DNA of 64,000 nt from Anoplopoma fimbria (taxonomy: Eukaryota; Chordata; Actinopteri; Perciformes; Anoplopomatidae). Position numbers and translations under genes: made by a program. Shown piece by piece: positions 48,631 through 60,900 of the stretch. The notes beneath the pieces were generated by a model. It worked only from the letters and a program-made list of their open reading frames with translations, was not told the DNA's origin and searched no databases. Numbering within the stretch: position 1 is the first letter of the stretch; every line of letters begins with the position of its first letter. The stretch lies in contig NC_072458.1 in the NCBI RefSeq assembly GCF_027596085.1, positions 2,490,001-2,554,000 on the forward strand. Direction: 5' to 3'.

Positions 48631-49113
48631 AGATCCCCTATACGAAATTCAGAGAAAATCTAGAGCCTCGATACGGCTCCCAACATGACGAAGGCTGAGC
48701 CGGCAGCTTGCAGCTTACAGTGGTAAAAACACAAACAGTGCAAACAAAGGCAACCGTGCTAAAGAGCTAACAGTGTTTACCTGGAGGTGGGAACAGAAAG
48801 GTGGTCGCTATTGTTTCACAACGACACAGTGAGTCAGGATGGCGTCATTACCTTTAACCGCCGTATGAGAGCAGTGCAGAGCAGCGACCGTGAGCTAACC
48901 AGTGGAGTACGCTCACATGTACTGATATGCACTTAAAATAACACGCCGCCGGCCCGGCTATGTCAAAAAAGAACAGAGCAGCTCAGATGACAACACGTAC
49001 GGAGGGAGATCGACTTCATTCTCTGCTCAGATAGAAATTACTCCACTATATCTTTACATAGGAAATAGTTGTTTGCTGCTATATTAATGCTCTGAATGTA
49101 GAATTTAGCACCT
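48631..49113 (+). mobile_element. TTAA-flanked MITE, possibly piggyBac-type
   Basis: A 483-bp element between direct TTAA sites (48627-48630, 49114-49117). The ends AGATCCCCTATACGAAATTC and the reverse complement of the other end, AGGTGCTAAATTCTACATTC, are imperfect inverted repeats sharing ATTCAGAG. No coding frame. The superfamily is inferred from the TTAA target alone. Confidence 0.6.
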
Positions 49114-49117
49114 TTAA

Positions 49118-49813
49118 GTTATCATCCCTGTTTATATAGAGTGGCCTCTGTTTAGAGGGAGTTGTGAGAATTATTTATTTTAATTCCTGGCTAACAAAAA
49201 TTGGTCCATGTACATGGCTACATGTGCAGTCCACTGGAAAAACAAGCACTTGTTGTGGAGGGCTTTGTAAAGTGTTTGTTCAGCAAATAAAGGGGTGTCA
49301 CTAGAGCATTAGCTCCAGGGTGAGCATTAAAGCTGGTTGCCAGGTAGATATAGATCCTCTGAAGTATGAGGCAACACCTTGATATAGAGACAAGTAAAAG
49401 ATTTCTTCTTCTACTGACACACATGCCACCTTAAAAAGGACCAATACCTCCCTGTATAGAATGAAAGATATGCATACTACAAGGATTACAGAGAAGTTGT
49501 CGAAATCTCTGCATATGTCTGGTTGAATAATGAATCAACTCTCTCATGTCAAGCATTAAACCACCATCATAATTCAGTTTAAATGTTAGTCATGTGATCA
49601 GAGTTCTACTCCAGCAAAGACAAGTTGCATGTAGTTTCTCCTGTACTGTAAAAGAGGTATTTCTTTATGTTCTAGACAAAATCCACTAGGAATGATAAGC
49701 AAAAATATATAAGACACACCTGTTAGTAACACCTCCAACTAGCAGCAATTTCACTTTCCACAGCAGAACAGGAAGTGAATGTTTCTATTAAAGCTGCCAG
49801 GTGACAGGCTTCA
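49118..49813 (-). other. Probable asb4 3' untranslated region
   Basis: Follows the asb4 stop codon on the minus strand. An AATAAA signal on that strand lies at 49174-49179. Nothing else is recognised. Confidence 0.45.
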
Positions 49814-50002
49814 TCAGTACAGCATCCCCTCAGGTTCCAGTAGCAAATATCTCTTCAAGGGAGATGGCAGAGGCAGTTGTCCAACACCTGTGTGGCAGAA
49901 CCCACCCAGGCCGGCTCTGATGGCACATCTGGTCAGGTGAAGCAGGCTGCGAGGAGTGTTGGTGCAAACAGCAAACAAAGAGTCGTAGAAGTTTTTGTGT
50001 CG
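49814..50002 (-). CDS. asb4: asb4 exon 6 (SOCS box, stop)
   Basis: Acceptor CACTCAG. It starts [20 protein letters not shown], contains the SOCS box and ends EPEGMLY then TGA at 49816-49814. Confidence 0.95.
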   Translation of the reverse strand, partial: RHKNFYDSLFAVCTNTPRSLLHLTRCAIRAGLGGFCHTGVGQLPLPSPLKRYLLLEPEGMLY

Positions 50003-52390
50003 CTGAGTGAGCAAAAGAAAAAAAGGTGAAGATCTTACATCTTATCCAGATGGTAAATCATTATTAAACCCCCACCTTTTAAATCAAAACAATTGATCTC
50101 TTTATTCAGCTTCTTAGGCTCTGTCCTACTTGTTTTTTAGTTTTTTTTAACTAAAAGAGTAGTGACATCTTACCGTTCTTTTGATTCTACATACTATCCA
50201 TGTACAGTGTATCATGCACTACCTTGTAGCCGTCATCAGGAATGGCAGCTATCCACTTATTTGTGGGCTTTATACGTTCATAGGAGTTGATCATGATTTC
50301 CACTGCTCCGGGGTAGTCGTAGCAGGTCTGCAGCACCTGCACAAAACAACACACAACATTTCATTATACAGCACAAGAATCTGCATCTACTTAACGTGTA
50401 AAATATAATTTTAAAACATTTCTATCTCTGTACCTTGTGGAACTGGGGCGGGTAGATCCGTGCTGCGTTATGGTTGAGCAGCAGCTGATAGCAGAGCTCA
50501 GGTATGGCCATGGGCCTGACTTCAGTCACTTTGAGGACATACTGAATAGGGGCACAGCCATTGATGTCCATGGCTCTCGTGTTAGCGCCGGCCTCCAGCA
50601 GCATCTGCATCAGGATGTGATCACAGTTCCAGGCTGCCTTGTGAAGAGCTGTTTTATTGTCCTCTTCTCTGAGGTTGGGATCTTGAAGAGAGGGAAGAAC
50701 TCAAAGCCTCAGTGGATGGGACACAAGGTCAATATAAGTACAAAAGTCCCAAAACTCACTGGCCTGGTGGTCGAGCAAGAGGCGACAGACAAGATGGTGA
50801 TCTTGGCTGTAGATTTGCTCTTTACAGTCAAAAGCCCAGAAGCAGGCAGTCATTAGTGGCGTCTCCTGCATAGAGTTGATGGCATCCACAGACGCTCCGT
50901 TGGCCAAGTAGAGAGCCACCAGCTCTGGGAGCCCGCATCTGGCTGCAGTGTGTAAAGGTGTATCTTCATTGTTTTGGCTGGGCATATCAATGTTTGCACC
51001 TCCATGGGGAAAAAAGCAATAGTTATTTTGTATCAATTTCATTAATCTGCTATTATTCATGCAACCTTCCCTCCTGACCTTTGAGGATCAGCTGCTTGGC
51101 ACAGTCCACAGACTCCGTGGTGATGCAGTAGTGCAGGGGTGTGTGTCCACTCAGCGACAGGCAGTTGACTTTTGCCCTGTGAGCCAAGAGCAAGGTGACA
51201 CAGTCGCAGTTGGAGACCTCGCAGGCCACATGCAGCGGCGTCTTCCCATTTGGCATCCGGTTGATGGCTGCACCTTCCTGAAGGAGCACCAGTGCTGTTT
51301 CCAGGGCATTGTACATCACGCATACATGAATACCCATTGCCCAGGACTTCTCCAGTTTGTAGCTTGGGAGCCAGTAACCTGTAGCAAATAAGACAACTAA
51401 CTACTTAATCAATCGGGATCTCAGTGAGCGTTGAGGTCCTACAAGAACACAATATTTCCTGTCAAATTTCACCGGACAGATTTGTGTTTGTGCTTTTTCC
51501 TTTGAGCTTTCCTTAATGGTGTGAAATAGTTTGGGCTTACTTAGAAATAATAAAAATGAAGGCTGTATTTTTTCTTTTTACAAACTTCTAATTTTGATTG
51601 TTGTAGTTTGTCATGAACAGGTTATAGAGAAATATTTGGGAAAAAGTTATCAATGGCTTTACAAGTAAAGGTCAAAGATGCTTGTACTCTTGGACTCACA
51701 CTAGATTTAGATCTCTAATGGCTTTGTTCTTTTATTGCATCATGTTTAATCCCCAGTAGCCTGAGGATGTTAATGTGATTCAGCTAGTGTAGACAGTGTT
51801 ACTTGTCATTTCCAGTCTTAGGATCCATGGGGATTCAACACCACCTACTGGAAAAACTACAGAACAAATGCTTGATGTTATGATATTTGAGAGCTATTTA
51901 CAATCTATTTTTCTTACTAAATGCTTTGTTAATACTACGATGTCTCACAATCTTGTTATTTATTCTGGATACTCACATGATAACTTATCTTTCAGGGCCT
52001 CAATGCTTGATAGAATGACAAACATACAGTATATCAGAGTTGATTTTATTACTGCTGGTGAAATGTGGCACAGTCTCATCCTACTATCTGCGTACCTTGT
52101 TTGTATGAGGCCAGCACCATTTTGGGGTCATCCACCTCTAGCACAGTGTCAATATCTAGTTTCCCAGTGCGCAGAATATGCATGACATCTTGTGCGTCGT
52201 TTGCCTGCAGGGCCTTCAAGAACTGTCTCTTCAGCTGTTTAACAGCCAGTTGTCCGGGACTCAACTCCTCCATAAGCTCTCTGAAAGAAGGACCTCGCTC
52301 CTCGTGTGGCTCTGACACTAACGCTCTCCACACAGCATGGAGGAGATTGGAAATAAACGCACAAACGGTGATAATGAAGGTGTTAATCAT
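49814..52390 (-). CDS. asb4: asb4, ankyrin repeat and SOCS box protein 4
   Basis: ASB4 is the substrate adaptor of a Cullin-5/Elongin-BC ubiquitin ligase, linked in mammals to vascular and placental development. Six exons splice in frame: 52096-52390, 51079-51378, 50760-50999, 50434-50681, 50223-50336, 49814-50002. This gives 461 residues from the upstream ATG at 52390, or 422 from an ATG at 52273. The human protein has 426, and its first residues align with the second start, so the shorter form may be the true one. Ankyrin repeats show [42 protein letters not shown] and [13 protein letters not shown]. The SOCS box has [10 protein letters not shown] (Elongin C box) and [12 protein letters not shown] (Cul5 box), ending EPEGMLY as in mammals. 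Introns are short (0.1-0.7 kb) and unremarkable. The gene is convergent with pdk4, as in human. Confidence 0.93.
50223..50336 (-). CDS. asb4: asb4 exon 5
   Basis: Acceptor GTGCAG, donor GTAGTG, 38 codons: [20 protein letters not shown] through AAIPDDGYK. Phase 0 at both ends. Confidence 0.92.
50434..50681 (-). CDS. asb4: asb4 exon 4 (ankyrin repeats)
   Basis: Acceptor TTCAAG, donor GTACAG. It encodes [20 protein letters not shown], then [20 protein letters not shown] and [10 protein letters not shown]. Confidence 0.93.
50760..50999 (-). CDS. asb4: asb4 exon 3 (ankyrin repeats)
   Basis: Acceptor ATGGAG, donor GTGAGT. It encodes [20 protein letters not shown] and [13 protein letters not shown]. 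Confidence 0.93.
51079..51378 (-). CDS. asb4: asb4 exon 2 (ankyrin repeats)
   Basis: Acceptor CTACAG, donor GTCAGG (weak, but it gives the conserved join LILKGANID). It encodes [18 protein letters not shown] onward through two ankyrin repeats. Confidence 0.92.
52096..52390 (-). CDS. asb4: asb4 exon 1
   Basis: Donor GTACGC. The first ATG (52390-52388) gives a hydrophobic start, [13 protein letters not shown] second ATG at 52273 gives [20 protein letters not shown], which aligns with the human N terminus. The exon ends in [12 protein letters not shown]. Confidence 0.85.
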
Positions 52391-55300
52391 ACCCACACTG
52401 GCAGGACTCCATAAGCCCAGTCATCAGATATGGGAGGAGTTGGGAAAGACGAGTATGAAAAGGGGCAACAAGTGACAGGAGGGAGCCGTCAGAGAGAGAA
52501 AAATAGCCCTGTAGTGAAATTAGACTAAGTATTAATAGAAAGGATAGAGGGAGGGACTGGAGAGCTGCAGCAGACTGGCTGATCCCGGGTCAGTCTGCTG
52601 AGATGCCCACTGAGAGTAACGCATCAGACAGGGGATGGTCACATGGTAAAAATAGCAGGCCGTAGGGAGTGCAAATCAGATCGGCTTGTTCTCTTCTACT
52701 GTTTGTTTACATGACTATCAGGTTTACCATGATATTCTAGACAGGGGAGAGTGAAAAAGGAACTATAATAAACAAACAGTCATAACCTGAACTTTGCAAA
52801 CAGTTTTGCTGTATGTCTCTAGCTAGCAAATGAATAGACTAGAACTAAGCATAGGAAGTCAGACAAATGGTTAAAAGAGAAGAAACAAAAGCAGACTATG
52901 GACAGTGACTGCACATTTTATTCAGTGTGACAGGTAGCTGCCCTTTCAAACTTTTCAGAATGCGAAAAAAGAGTGCAAGGTAATGACAAAAAAGGAGGAG
53001 GAGGAGGGAGAATAAGCCGCACAGCTTTTTAAAAGAGTGAAAGCATGGCTAGCAGTTTGTGGTGATTATCTTTTGTTCTCTACATACATGAAAGACAAAC
53101 CCTTCCGGACATGACTCAAACGCCTGCCAGGAGCACCAGGGATCTCATCCATACGTTGGTTACATCATGCCATACAAGCTCAGTCAAGCACACAGTAAAA
53201 GATCCAGAAACACATTTTGGCCTCATGTGTGACCTTTTGAGCTCCTCAGCCCTCAGACAAACTGTGCACACATACTGTCACGATAGAAAACAAGGCTTCT
53301 TTAGGATTCTTTCAGCAAATTGCTCTCTGTGTTTTACTATACATACAAAAGAATCAAAAGAGTGCAGTCGGTGGACTGACCTGACAGGGCTGGGGTTGGG
53401 GGGTATTCACAGAAAGGTTCAAGGGTTACAAAATATTCCATAAGAACAAATCATGAGCAGTTTATTGAAGTTGCACTGGAGCAGCACTACGGTTGTTTTA
53501 GAGGAAAAACCACAAGCACGGTGGGGGAGTATTTCCAAACTTTAAAGCCTTCCTTTGATAAAAAACATTTGAATCTAAATGACTTTTAATGAATGTTTTG
53601 GCAATAGGAAGTAATCATACAATTCTGGATAAAATCATTGATAGGTGTTAATAATTATCTTATTGTTATCATAAACAGTTGTTTCATTAAATACAGAAAT
53701 AAATAAATAATAACATTAATAGATCAGAGATACCTGTATTACTGTGGGATAGCGTGGAGGTATCTGTAACCCCTACTATATTTCTTGCTCTAACCAGTTA
53801 ACAGTGCACCAGGCAGGGCCCTTCAGACAAAAGGGAATTATAACCAAAGCTGCCTTCATTTTGATCACGGTGACACTGGTGTCTCTCTATTTACTGTAAA
53901 CCTACGGAATGATTCTTGGGAATGCTAAAGAAGTAACACAAGGAACATGTCTCTCGGTGAGCGTCATAATCATAAAACAAGTATTTGCATAAAGGACATA
54001 TGTCAAAATAATTTAAAAGGTATATTTCTGTTATATCTAACAAGTAAATCAACATGTTTCAAGTCTTACTGAGCAAGTTTCATAGGAAAATTAAAACAAT
54101 ATTGCATCTATTAGGTGCAACTTCCAGTGTAACATCAGTAGTATCAGCGTGATCATCTTTAAGATTTCTGGACTGCATCTGTCATCCATCACAGAGATGA
54201 CTCGTCTATATGGCAGCATTCCTAAATATTATTCAGAATATAAGTAATTTGCAAGGTAAACTTTGACCTGTAAGTTTATGAAAGAAAAGAAGAGAAAAAT
54301 TAGAAAATGTTTAGTCTACTGTATATGTTTGGACACTCACACTGAAGCGGGTACAGTTCAGAAAAATTCTACTACTCTAGAATTTCTAAAGGCAGTGGCG
54401 GGGTATTATTTTGTTATTGAGAGAGAATACAAAAAGAGGTCAAAAGCAGGTTACAAGTTGTGTCAAAGCAACATTATGCATCTAAGCAGGAAGTTTAATT
54501 TGAACCTTTTTTTGTTTTGTTTTTGTGGTACAGGATTGGTAAGTTACAAATTTCATGATTACATTGTACCTGAAGTCTCCATCAGAACCAGTCCAATGAG
54601 TTACAGTAAGTCCTTGTCCTTTATACTTTGTGAACTGCTTTAGTATGGTACATGTATACTGTAAGGAGCATTGGACAAGCCAGTGCAGAGGTTCAATTTA
54701 CAGTGTTTGCACTTCCAGTGTTCTTGCAAGTACTGAGAGAGTTTGTTTCCCGTGTCAGTTCCGATTGGAAAGCTCCAGTGTTGCCTCCTTCAGCGGTGAA
54801 AGTCAGCAGCATGGGGACGTCCAGTGGTGGGAGATGAGTACTGCCTCATTTTTTCCACCTCACAGACCTGTATGAGCCTCGTCGCAATAGAGCCATTATT
54901 GATCTATGTATCTGAACAGGATCTACATAAGTCTATCGAAATGGCACATTAGACAAATCTGAGTTATCACTCTACATGTACATGATCCTCTACGGGAGCT
55001 TTTATGGATAACGGAAATTACACTGTATTGGTATCCATGATATTAGATGAGATGAAATTTTCACAGACTTATTCTGGATATGAATAAATAAACCTAATTT
55101 ACAGCAATAAACAGCTAAATAAATAGAACTGAGATAAAATCTTAAATGGCCAAAAAACTGGATGGTGTAAAATGAGGCAACTGAACGGGGCAGGAACCTA
55201 TTATCCAACGGCTTATTTTGGTTTAACTTGCTTGGTGAAAAAGTCACTCAACGGTCTCCGACAGTTGGGTGTGTAGCTCCACCAGTGAGAACTATTGAAC

Positions 55301-55417
55301 TACTGAGCAGGCGTCCCTCAGGGTTCATTTATCGGGCCTACTGATGTTCTGTTCCTTGAGATGCTACTTGGTGTGGTGCTACAGTCAAGCGGGAGGTCGG
55401 AGATCTAACAATTCACT
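52391..55417 (-). other. Intergenic region between ppp1r9a 3' end and asb4 5' end
   Basis: Holds the ppp1r9a 3' untranslated sequence, with a minus-strand AATAAA candidate at 53461-53466, and the asb4 promoter side near 52400-52650. No frame resembles a paraoxonase, the gene family found here in mammals. No transposon body was recognised. Confidence 0.65.
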
Positions 55418-55600
55418 TCACTCTGCCGTGCTTTCCTTGCACGCCTCTTTCTGCTGCTGCTCAAGCTCCCGCTTCCGTAGCTTCTCGCGTTGTTTCTCAA
55501 CTTTCTCTCGGTTCCTCTTGGCTTTCTCCATCAGAACTTTAAGGTCTTTGATCTTTTTCTTGATCAGGGCACGGTCCTGGGAAGAAGAAACTCCAAGGAC
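55418..55600 (-). CDS. ppp1r9a: ppp1r9a last coding exon (stop TGA)
   Basis: Acceptor TTTCAG. It encodes VLGVSSSQDRALIKKKIKDL, closing the SAM domain, then a Lys/Glu/Gln coiled coil ending KESTAE and TGA. Confidence 0.95.
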   Translation of the reverse strand, partial: VLGVSSSQDRALIKKKIKDLKVLMEKAKRNREKVEKQREKLRKRELEQQQKEACKESTAE

Positions 55601-57885
55601 CTGAAACAAATAAACCCCCATAAGCATATACTACTTTGATCTAGAGAATTGATTCTTTGCTATAATCCAATTCAGTTGTAATATCTTCTTTTTTTTTTTT
55701 AAATGAAGACCTTTTACTCTGTGATACGACTGTTTTTGGGCCGTTCTGAACATTTCGGAAGGAGAAGGCGCATGTCAGAAATTGTGTGACAAATGTGTGG
55801 TACGGCACTGAAAAGACTTAAGTTGACTTTAGTAATGATTTTGTAATACAATTTATATATATACATATATGTTTCTAAGGCATTTATTTTTTATGCACTG
55901 GTTCAGGTCGGGCCTGATTTTTTGGGCCCGATCATAGCTGTACTTTGGTCTTCCTAAATCTATATCTATTTAATTGCCCACTGTAAACCGGATTTAGATA
56001 TTTGAGGGTATAAAACATTTGTTAACAATACATCTGCTGATACTATTTAAAGGATCCCTTACATTTATTTTGTGACATTTTACAGTTGTTATTGCTCTCT
56101 CTAAGAGAAATCATGTAATGGCACCAAGGTTTTGAAATTCCCCCAATTAATGTCTGGGGTTGCTATAATGCAATTTCTTGCCCTCATTGGCTGACATGTA
56201 TACTTATTTATCTGTGAGCTCATATATATACAAATTTGAGCATGTATGAAACCCTTTGAACTAACCTTGAGGTCAGCACTCTCCAGCTGTAGCAGCTGTT
56301 CTCCATCAATGTTTTTGGCAGTGAATTCTGGGATGTGTTGTTCTAAGTTGAGGCCCATTAGCCAGCGGGCCACTTGCTGGGAGGTCCACTCTGTGATGCT
56401 GCGGTTCTGCCACTGACACTGCTTCTGAAGCTGTCCCTCATCTAGGATCTGAACACATACAACAGGAAGAGAGACAGACAGGGACGGAGAAAAAGAAGCA
56501 GATAAGACTCTTACATACAGTATTAACCATGCACTAAAAGTCTATCACCTGCAGAATGCTGAACGATAATGTTTAATGAATGCTAAATGAGCTTAGATGA
56601 AATTAACGACACATTCGAGACATTTCCCAAGTAACTATATTATGTAGAAACACATATTACTTTGGGGAAATCATCTTCACCATGAATGTAGGAATGAAAC
56701 ACAGACAAATGGCTTCTACGCAACAGACACATAAAGACATGCATGCAGTTAAACACAGGTCTTACCTCATCATCTATCATATCCAGACTCTGAATGTGGC
56801 AGCATTGAAAACAACAGAAGACGACTGGGTTGTTAACGGGGACAACCATAATGCTTACACTACAACAGCCTAGACCAGCATTTGAATACAATGAGCCTAA
56901 AATGGTGCATTGACTTAAAGCTTGTTTTATTCCTGCATGATGAATATGAGAGAAGCTCCTTCTTGTAGGGATAATGTATTTTCTGTCTTGAAAGACATTA
57001 AGATAATAAATGGGGACGCAAATGAAAAAGTTGTTGTTCGCATTTAAATTCCTATTTTAAAACGGATGAGTTGACAGACTACATTTTTGCAAAGTTGAGA
57101 TTTGTTTGTTCACTTGTTTTAAGTTGTAAGTCAAAAAAGTGGATGTCATGTTAATGGGTTTAGAGCATTCTTGCCACGTTTGAACTGTTAGTAATAGTAA
57201 AAAAGTAATACTTTTGTTAAATGTTCATTTTGTAAGCTTGTAGTTAGGGAGTGTTCCTTAGATGTGGTGAAATCAATCTCGGGTATATCATTTGTTTAAC
57301 CATTTAGATAATTCATTTCATCTAGCAAGTTACGATCACCTCAGCCAAGTTCCATTAAAAAAGACAATATTTTAAGTTTATATGTTTACCTCATCTGACG
57401 AGGGCGCCAGTGTGTGTCCCGACATCTTGGCTTCACTCTGCAGGCCGCTGATCTCCACTGAGCTGCTGCTGCTGCTGGCACTCAGAGCATCGTTCAGAGA
57501 GGGTCCCTGAGAAATCAAAAACACGCTCATAAGACTGGCGGTGAGCGCCAACTGGCTCTGACGCTGAGTTTAGTTGATTAGATGGAGGGCTTCTCTTTTT
57601 CTATTTCTTAAACAGAGAGACTGGAAGAGGAGTGAACGAATCAGATGGATTAAGACTTTTCATCTGAGCGAGTACCAGAATGATATAAGTCTTCTATCTA
57701 AGTCTATCTTCTTCCTAATATTTGACGGTCAATAAAAAGTACACTCAACTAATATACTTAAGCTGTTTGATAGACTGCAGGACATCAGGGCTGTGCACAT
57801 CCCTCATATTTAAGATGTCCCATTATGGCACAAACTGTGAATGTGATTAGTGGTAATAATGATGTAGCTGGATGCTATCCAATTT

Positions 57886-57917
<32 letters not shown>

Positions 57918-60900
57918 GTGTCCTTGTGAGTGTGCCAGACTGTGGACATTTAGAGAGTTACAGTATTAATATCCAATATTTTTGCTCAAACATGCAAAGA
58001 CAAGCTGGTGCTGAGAAATAGGGACTATCAGGAGGAGAAAAACTAATACTTATATGTGGAGCAATAGTCTTCTTACAGGCCTCCTTTTTTCCTCCTGGAA
58101 TAAACAGTATTTACATTCGTCCTCTGAATAAAAGACAGATTTATTGAGTGTCACAGACACTCAATAAATTGCAAGTGCAAGATTACATTTACATAAGATT
58201 TTGAGTTAAAGTCTAGAGCTTCATCTTACATTTAGCTCTATACTGTAGCTCAAAGGAGTTCTGTCTGAGGTTAAAACAAACTAATCTTAGACTTTCAGCT
58301 CTTGTTGCTGAATCCTCACTTAAAAGCTCCTCATAATTATTAATGAGAATACATTCTGCATTGATTTTTCTTCTGATGTGCACTCCTCTCAAGCTAAGAG
58401 CATGTACTTGGAGAGAAAAAAGGATTTGATTGGTGCAGGATCAAAAATAATCTCCCTTTTAATCCTATGGTAACCACATCTGATATTACACAGGATTAGA
58501 AACAGTTTTCATGCAAGTTCCTACACTGCAACCAATGCCCATGTTAACAACGTTAATCTTATTGTATCAGTACGACATCTAACTGATTGAAGGTGCGTTA
58601 TGAAACAAACTGATTTACACGTTTTTTTCTTCAACAAAATTGTGATTTAATACTTAAAAACAAATCACTCGATTGCAAAAATGGACATTTTTTACAGTGT
58701 AGCTGAAGGCATAGTTAAAATTATAAAATGATTATTATTATTAAGGGTTATGTAGGAATACTGATTTATTTTCTTGGAATTAATAATGCAATTACGCATT
58801 TTTTGAAATACTATAATTCCCTTTATTACTTAACCATTTCAGTGGATTGAGGTATAATTGAACAAAACACAAAATAATACAATACCAAGTAATATGAATA
58901 GGAGAAGAAGTGGGGCCATGTAAGGGAGGTCTGTTCAACAGAAATAACACAACACATCAATGCTAAAGGGCAAGAAAACTTGACATAAAACTTCTATTTA
59001 AATCAAAGAGCCATTTGACGTCCTCATTTCAAAGCATCTGTAAAGTGAATCATTATTTGCTCAATGTACAGTCACCAAACCTCATGTACCTTGACCTTGA
59101 GTTTCTCTGGACTGTCCTCTGCTGACGGCTCTGTGGAGCTGAGAGACAGTGAGGAAAATGACGTAGAGGTCAGTAGTGACGATTACTGTACCACACATTC
59201 ATAAGCAGTTTCTGGATTTCCATTTCTAATAACATTTAGAAAGAGTTGTCCATCATTGTTGCCCTAAATACTCGGATGCGTATTCTGTACACTGAATGTA
59301 AATAAGTCATTCATCTTCTGTTGTTAAATTTCCTCATCACTGGTACCACTCCATATCAATCTTTTGAAATAAGTTGTTTATAAATGCTTTATAGGGAAAG
59401 AAAAATCCCTTTGAGTCCCAAATAATCACATAAAAACACAAATTAATCATTAGTTGTGTGTACAACTCAAAACAAATACATGGCATTCCAGTATCTAATC
59501 CTACCCAGAGTCCGGAGCTTGCCTGTGTTCCTCAGCACAGTGAGACGGGCTCGACATCGCAGGAGACTGAGAACCTGAGATCAACAAACGCCACACACCG
59601 TGATTAGCCCTAATTCCAGTGATGAGTCGGTACAGTTACAGATGTATTGGTGACCATTCAATCCTTCATCATGGAACGTGCTGTGAAGCAGTGCTAACCT
59701 GCAGTGGACGACCGGTGCAGTGTTGATCTGGGGGAGCTTTCTGCGCTGCCAGGTGCCCTGAGGACTGAAGCTGCTCCCTCAGAGGAGGCCACACTACGGA
59801 TCGAACCGGGCCGACTGTGGGCTGGACTGCCATGTCCCTCTGAGACCTGGAGCCAGACGTAAAGGGACAAAAATAGAACAAGAAATAAAAAAATTGGAAG
59901 AGAAGGAAATGTGAGGAAGGGTATGAGAGGGGGTGAGATGAGGCCAGAAGATGAGAGACAGGAAATGCAGAGAAAAAAAATTGTGATGGAAAGAAAATGA
60001 ATGAAAAATTCAAAGGGAGGAAAGCAAAGGCTGAGAAATGGTCCCAGAAAAAAAGGAATAATAAAAGTGCAATCAAAGTAAAAGGGATGTGAACAGCCAA
60101 ATGCTCAAGACTAATCTGAAAGAAGTCACTTGACATACTTTCTGCATTTCTAATTCCTCGCCCTCTTTACCCCTGGAAGCCTCACACTGCCTGGTTTCTG
60201 TGTTCCTGCCAATTCTGATCCAGCTCTCAAAGTTGTTCATCCGATCTGAACTTACTCCTACTCTAGCTGAGTTAAGTGACAGCATTAGCAAGACGAGAGC
60301 CTTTCTTAGAGAAAAAAAGACTGTGGCTGTTATTATCACACAGGGAGAGACAATAAGTTGTGACAGCGCCACAGTCCTCAATTAGTGCCGCAGAGACACA
60401 CGTAGCCATTAATTCATTAAAGGAATAGAGTGGAATGGACATCGGTTAAAAAAACACACCAAGAGATTGATGAACACACGCACATTAATTAAACACCATG
60501 TGGTGAAATTAAATTAATTGTAAGAATAGTATAATGAACACACATCTGGTCGATATTTCCACAGATGTCGTTGGATAAGAAATCTGTTGGTCACTAAAAA
60601 AAAAAAAGAAGAAAAATATGCAAGTGTATGTGTTTGAATACAAACCTCTCCCTCTGTGGAGCTGATGCTGTCTCGGAAGACCCCACCATAACTCTTCTTT
60701 TTGCTGGGTGAATGAGAAACCTCCCTCAGGTCTAGAGTCACACACACACACAAAAAAAGAAAACAACTGTGATTTAACTTAAATAAATATACTGTATGAT
60801 CCATTTGTCCACCGATTGAATTGTTGTTTCCGATTCATTAAAGGGGCACTTACTTTGGCCTGACACCCCCATTAAATCATTTATAAAAAAAGAAAGAAGA

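Noticed and set aside
50437..50856. Plus-strand frame of 139 codons across asb4 exons 3 and 4
   Set aside because: Antisense shadow; the minus strand has clear ankyrin repeats with matching splice sites.
52391..55417. A paraoxonase gene expected from mammalian gene order
   Set aside because: Frames in this interval are short and none resembles paraoxonase motifs.
57893..57917. TC repeat as a CRISPR-like or regulatory array
   Set aside because: A plain dinucleotide microsatellite without spacers.
59669..60136. A 155-codon minus-strand frame overlapping a ppp1r9a exon
   Set aside because: It is out of phase with the spliced exons on both sides and continues into pyrimidine-rich intron (Phe/Ser/Leu-rich).
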